A DNA stretch of 7,722 bases from Bacteroidaceae bacterium. Its GTDB lineage: Bacteria; Bacteroidota; Bacteroidia; Bacteroidales; Bacteroidaceae. The notes below the pieces were generated by a model. It saw only the letters and a list, made by a program, of their open reading frames with translations. It did no database searches and had not been told where the DNA came from. Below, one piece after another: positions 5,880 to 7,722 of the stretch (its first letter is position 1; each line of letters begins with the position of its first letter). The stretch is taken from contig JAFNWA010000324.1 of NCBI GenBank assembly GCA_017383665.1, forward strand, positions 1 through 7,722, written 5' to 3'. A program made the position numbers and the translations under genes.

Positions 5880-7373
5880 ATGACTATGACATATCCAATT
5901 TTGACAGCCCAGGAGGCTGCCTGTTACATAAATGATGGCGATGGTGTCGGTATAAGTGGCTTTACCCTGTCGGGAACACCGAAATTGGTGTTGCCCGAGG
6001 TTGCAAAGCGTGCCGAGGAGGCTCATGCGGCCGGCAAGCCTTTCAAGATAAATCTTTTTACGGGCGCTTCTACAGGCGATTCCATCGACGGCGTGCTCAC
6101 ACGCGCAAAAGCATTGAACTTCAGGGCACCGTTCATATCAAATCCTACCGTACGCGATGCTATCAATAGAAAGGAAATAATATATGCCGACCTTCACCTC
6201 TCTCTCATGGCACAGGATTTGCGTTACGGCTATCTGGGTAAGGTGAATGTGGCAATTTTGGAAGCCATAGACATAACACCCGACGGAAAGGTCTATCTGA
6301 CAACTGCCGGCGGTATTGGACAGACCGTGGCTAATCTTGCCGACAAGATTATCATTGAGCGCAATACATTCCATCATACAATGGGTTTGCATGATGTGTA
6401 TGAACCGAACGACCCCCCTTATCGCAGTGAAATTCCCATCTATAAAGCTTCGGACAGGATTGGAAAGCCCTATGTCCAGGTTGACCCTAAGAAGGTAGTA
6501 GGCATTGTTGAGGCTTGCATGCCCAATGAACAGGTTGTGTTCAAGGAACTTGATCCCGTAACACGCAAGATAGGTGAGAATGTCGTAGGCTTTATACTCA
6601 ATGACATGAAGCGCGGAATAATTCCGGCAACGGGGTTGCCGATTCAGAGCGGAATCGGCAATGTCGCAAATGCTGTGCTCAAGGCTCTTGGCGACAGCAA
6701 GGAGTTGCCGGCACTTGACCTCTACTCCGAGGTGTTGCAGGATTCGGTCATTGAGCTCATGGAACTTGGTCGTGTGAACGCCGGCAGTACCTGTTCGCTA
6801 TCACTCTCCCAAGAGTGTCTGCAGCATGTCTATGACAACCTCGACTTTTTCCGTGACAGGTTAATCTTGCGTCCTTCCGAGATTTCGAACCATCCCGAGG
6901 TTATTCGCCGTCTTGGATTGATTGCTATGAATACAGCGATTGCCGTTGACTTGTACGGTTGTGTCAACTCGTCTCATATCGGCGGAACCCGTCTCATGAA
7001 CGGTATCGGCGGTTCGGGCGATTTCGCGCGCAATGCATATATCTCGATATTCATGTGCCCGTCAACACAAAAGGGTGGTGCAATAAGCTCTATCGTGCCC
7101 ATGGTTACACATGCCGACCACACCGAGCATGATGTGCGTGTTGTGGTGACCGAATGGGGTGTTGCCGATTTGCGTGGCAAGGGACCCGACGAGCGTGCGC
7201 GTCTGCTCATTGAGAACTGTGCACACCCCGATTATCGCAATCTTCTTTGGGATTATTTGAAGACTGCAAACACGGGACATGTATCCCATAATATTGCAGC
7301 AGCCTTGGCAATGCACGCCACATACGACCGTGAGGGCGACATGAGAAAAATTGATTGGAGCAGGTATCTATGA
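5880..7373 (+). CDS. Acetyl-CoA hydrolase/transferase family protein (probable succinate/propionate CoA transferase)
   Basis: This 497-aa protein belongs to the Ach1/Cat1/AarC family, two-domain class I CoA transferases that move CoA between carboxylic acids (typically acetate, succinate or propionate) through a glutamyl-CoA intermediate. The catalytic glutamate is Glu284 in LYSEVLQDS, the same context as in AarC. Other family signatures are FTGASTGDSIDG (60-71), PATGLPIQSGIGNVANAV (249-266), NGIGGSGDFARN (374-385) and VVVTEWGVADLRGKGP (421-436). The length is typical (about 500 aa) and there is no export signal. In succinate- and propionate-forming Bacteroidales, such enzymes recycle succinyl-CoA in propionate production or conserve acyl-CoA energy, so that role is likely here. 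Substrate choice and pure hydrolase activity cannot be settled from sequence. The first ATG (5880) and one two codons later (5886) are both plausible starts. The stop overlaps the next gene's ATG in an ATGA junction, suggesting translational coupling. Confidence 0.93.
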   Translation: MTMTYPILTAQEAACYINDGDGVGISGFTLSGTPKLVLPEVAKRAEEAHAAGKPFKINLFTGASTGDSIDGVLTRAKALNFRAPFISNPTVRDAINRKEIIYADLHLSLMAQDLRYGYLGKVNVAILEAIDITPDGKVYLTTAGGIGQTVANLADKIIIERNTFHHTMGLHDVYEPNDPPYRSEIPIYKASDRIGKPYVQVDPKKVVGIVEACMPNEQVVFKELDPVTRKIGENVVGFILNDMKRGIIPATGLPIQSGIGNVANAVLKALGDSKELPALDLYSEVLQDSVIELMELGRVNAGSTCSLSLSQECLQHVYDNLDFFRDRLILRPSEISNHPEVIRRLGLIAMNTAIAVDLYGCVNSSHIGGTRLMNGIGGSGDFARNAYISIFMCPSTQKGGAISSIVPMVTHADHTEHDVRVVVTEWGVADLRGKGPDERARLLIENCAHPDYRNLLWDYLKTANTGHVSHNIAAALAMHATYDREGDMRKIDWSRYL

Positions 7374-7722
7374 ACAGGAAGAAGCTTGTGACAGAGATGG
7401 GACGCATTGACCGTGATGCGTTCTCGGTGGCCGAAAAATTACCGTTGGTAATAGTGCTTGACAATGTGCGTAGCCTTCATAATGTCGGTGCAGTGTTCCG
7501 TACTAGCGATGCTTTCAGGATTGAGTGCATAATGTTGTGCGGTATAACTGCCACACCACCCAGTGCCGAGATTCACAAGACGGCTCTTGGTGCCGAGGAT
7601 GTTGTCGAGTGGCAATATTTTGAGTCAACAATGGATGCCGTTGCGGCATTGCGTGAACGCGGCTATAAGATATATTCAATTGAGCAGTGCGAGGGTAGCA
7701 TAGCACTCCAGGATTTTGTAAC
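7370..7722 (+). CDS. SpoU/TrmH-family RNA 2'-O-methyltransferase, 3' end beyond window
   Basis: An open frame starts at ATG 7370, overlapping the CoA transferase stop by 4 nt, and runs to the window edge without a stop (117 complete codons). The product is a SPOUT-fold RNA methyltransferase that uses S-adenosylmethionine to methylate a ribose 2'-OH in tRNA or rRNA. Motif 1 is clear: LDNVRSLHNVGAVFRTSDAF (30-49), with Asn38 and the catalytic-type Arg44. The following IECIMLCGITATPPS and the IHKTALGAEDVVEW stretch (69-82) also match the family, the latter placing lysine and glycine/alanine residues as in TrmH-like proteins. Motifs 2 and 3, which form the SAM-binding knot, lie past the right edge. 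There is no N-terminal L30e-like substrate domain, so this is a short single-domain form rather than RlmB or TsnR. The RNA target is unknown. It sits last of the four operon genes visible here. Confidence 0.88.
   Translation, partial: MNRKKLVTEMGRIDRDAFSVAEKLPLVIVLDNVRSLHNVGAVFRTSDAFRIECIMLCGITATPPSAEIHKTALGAEDVVEWQYFESTMDAVAALRERGYKIYSIEQCEGSIALQDFV

Noticed and set aside
5346..6026. Long minus-strand open frame (226 codons) opposite the thioesterase, small protein and CoA transferase
   Set aside because: It spans three well-supported plus-strand genes, has low-complexity Ser/Arg/Cys-rich composition with no motif, and is best explained as an antisense shadow.

Overview
The window reads as ordinary chromosomal sequence from a member of the Bacteroidales (Bacteroides/Prevotella-like). 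This rests on the protein flavour (exported PepC-type peptidase, Mfd, Ach1-type CoA transferase, a small membrane protein ending in a tyrosine/lysine-rich tail), on starts without obvious Shine-Dalgarno sequences, and on TAnnTTTG-like -7 boxes upstream of the leading genes. The genus cannot be fixed from the sequence alone.

Layout. The left two thirds (about 69-4966) lie on the minus strand: a signal-peptide-bearing C1-family cysteine aminopeptidase (69-1472), then mfd, the transcription-repair coupling factor (1617-4966). mfd is broken by one missing base near 2230. The reading frame therefore splits into a 938-aa piece holding the UvrB-like, RNA-polymerase-binding and helicase domains, and a C-terminal piece of about 200 residues. 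Restoring one base gives a normal 1116-aa protein. A perfect 34-nt palindrome at 20-53, just past the peptidase stop, is a likely terminator.

A 107-bp AT-rich divergent spacer (4967-5073) separates mfd from a tight plus-strand operon: a YbgC/FadM-like hot-dog acyl-CoA thioesterase (5074-5490), a small single-pass membrane protein of unknown function (5493-5867), an acetyl-CoA hydrolase/succinate-CoA transferase family enzyme (5880-7373), and a SpoU/TrmH-family RNA methyltransferase (7370 onward) cut by the window edge. Gaps are 2 and 12 nt, followed by a 4-nt stop/start overlap, so co-transcription is likely. The thioesterase and CoA transferase share CoA-thioester chemistry, while the small protein and the methyltransferase have no evident link to it.

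I found no mobile element, CRISPR array, tRNA, rRNA or phage gene, and no gene-free stretch longer than 300 bases. I do not see a new biological system here. The most useful observations are the mfd frameshift and the uncharacterised small membrane protein inside the CoA operon.
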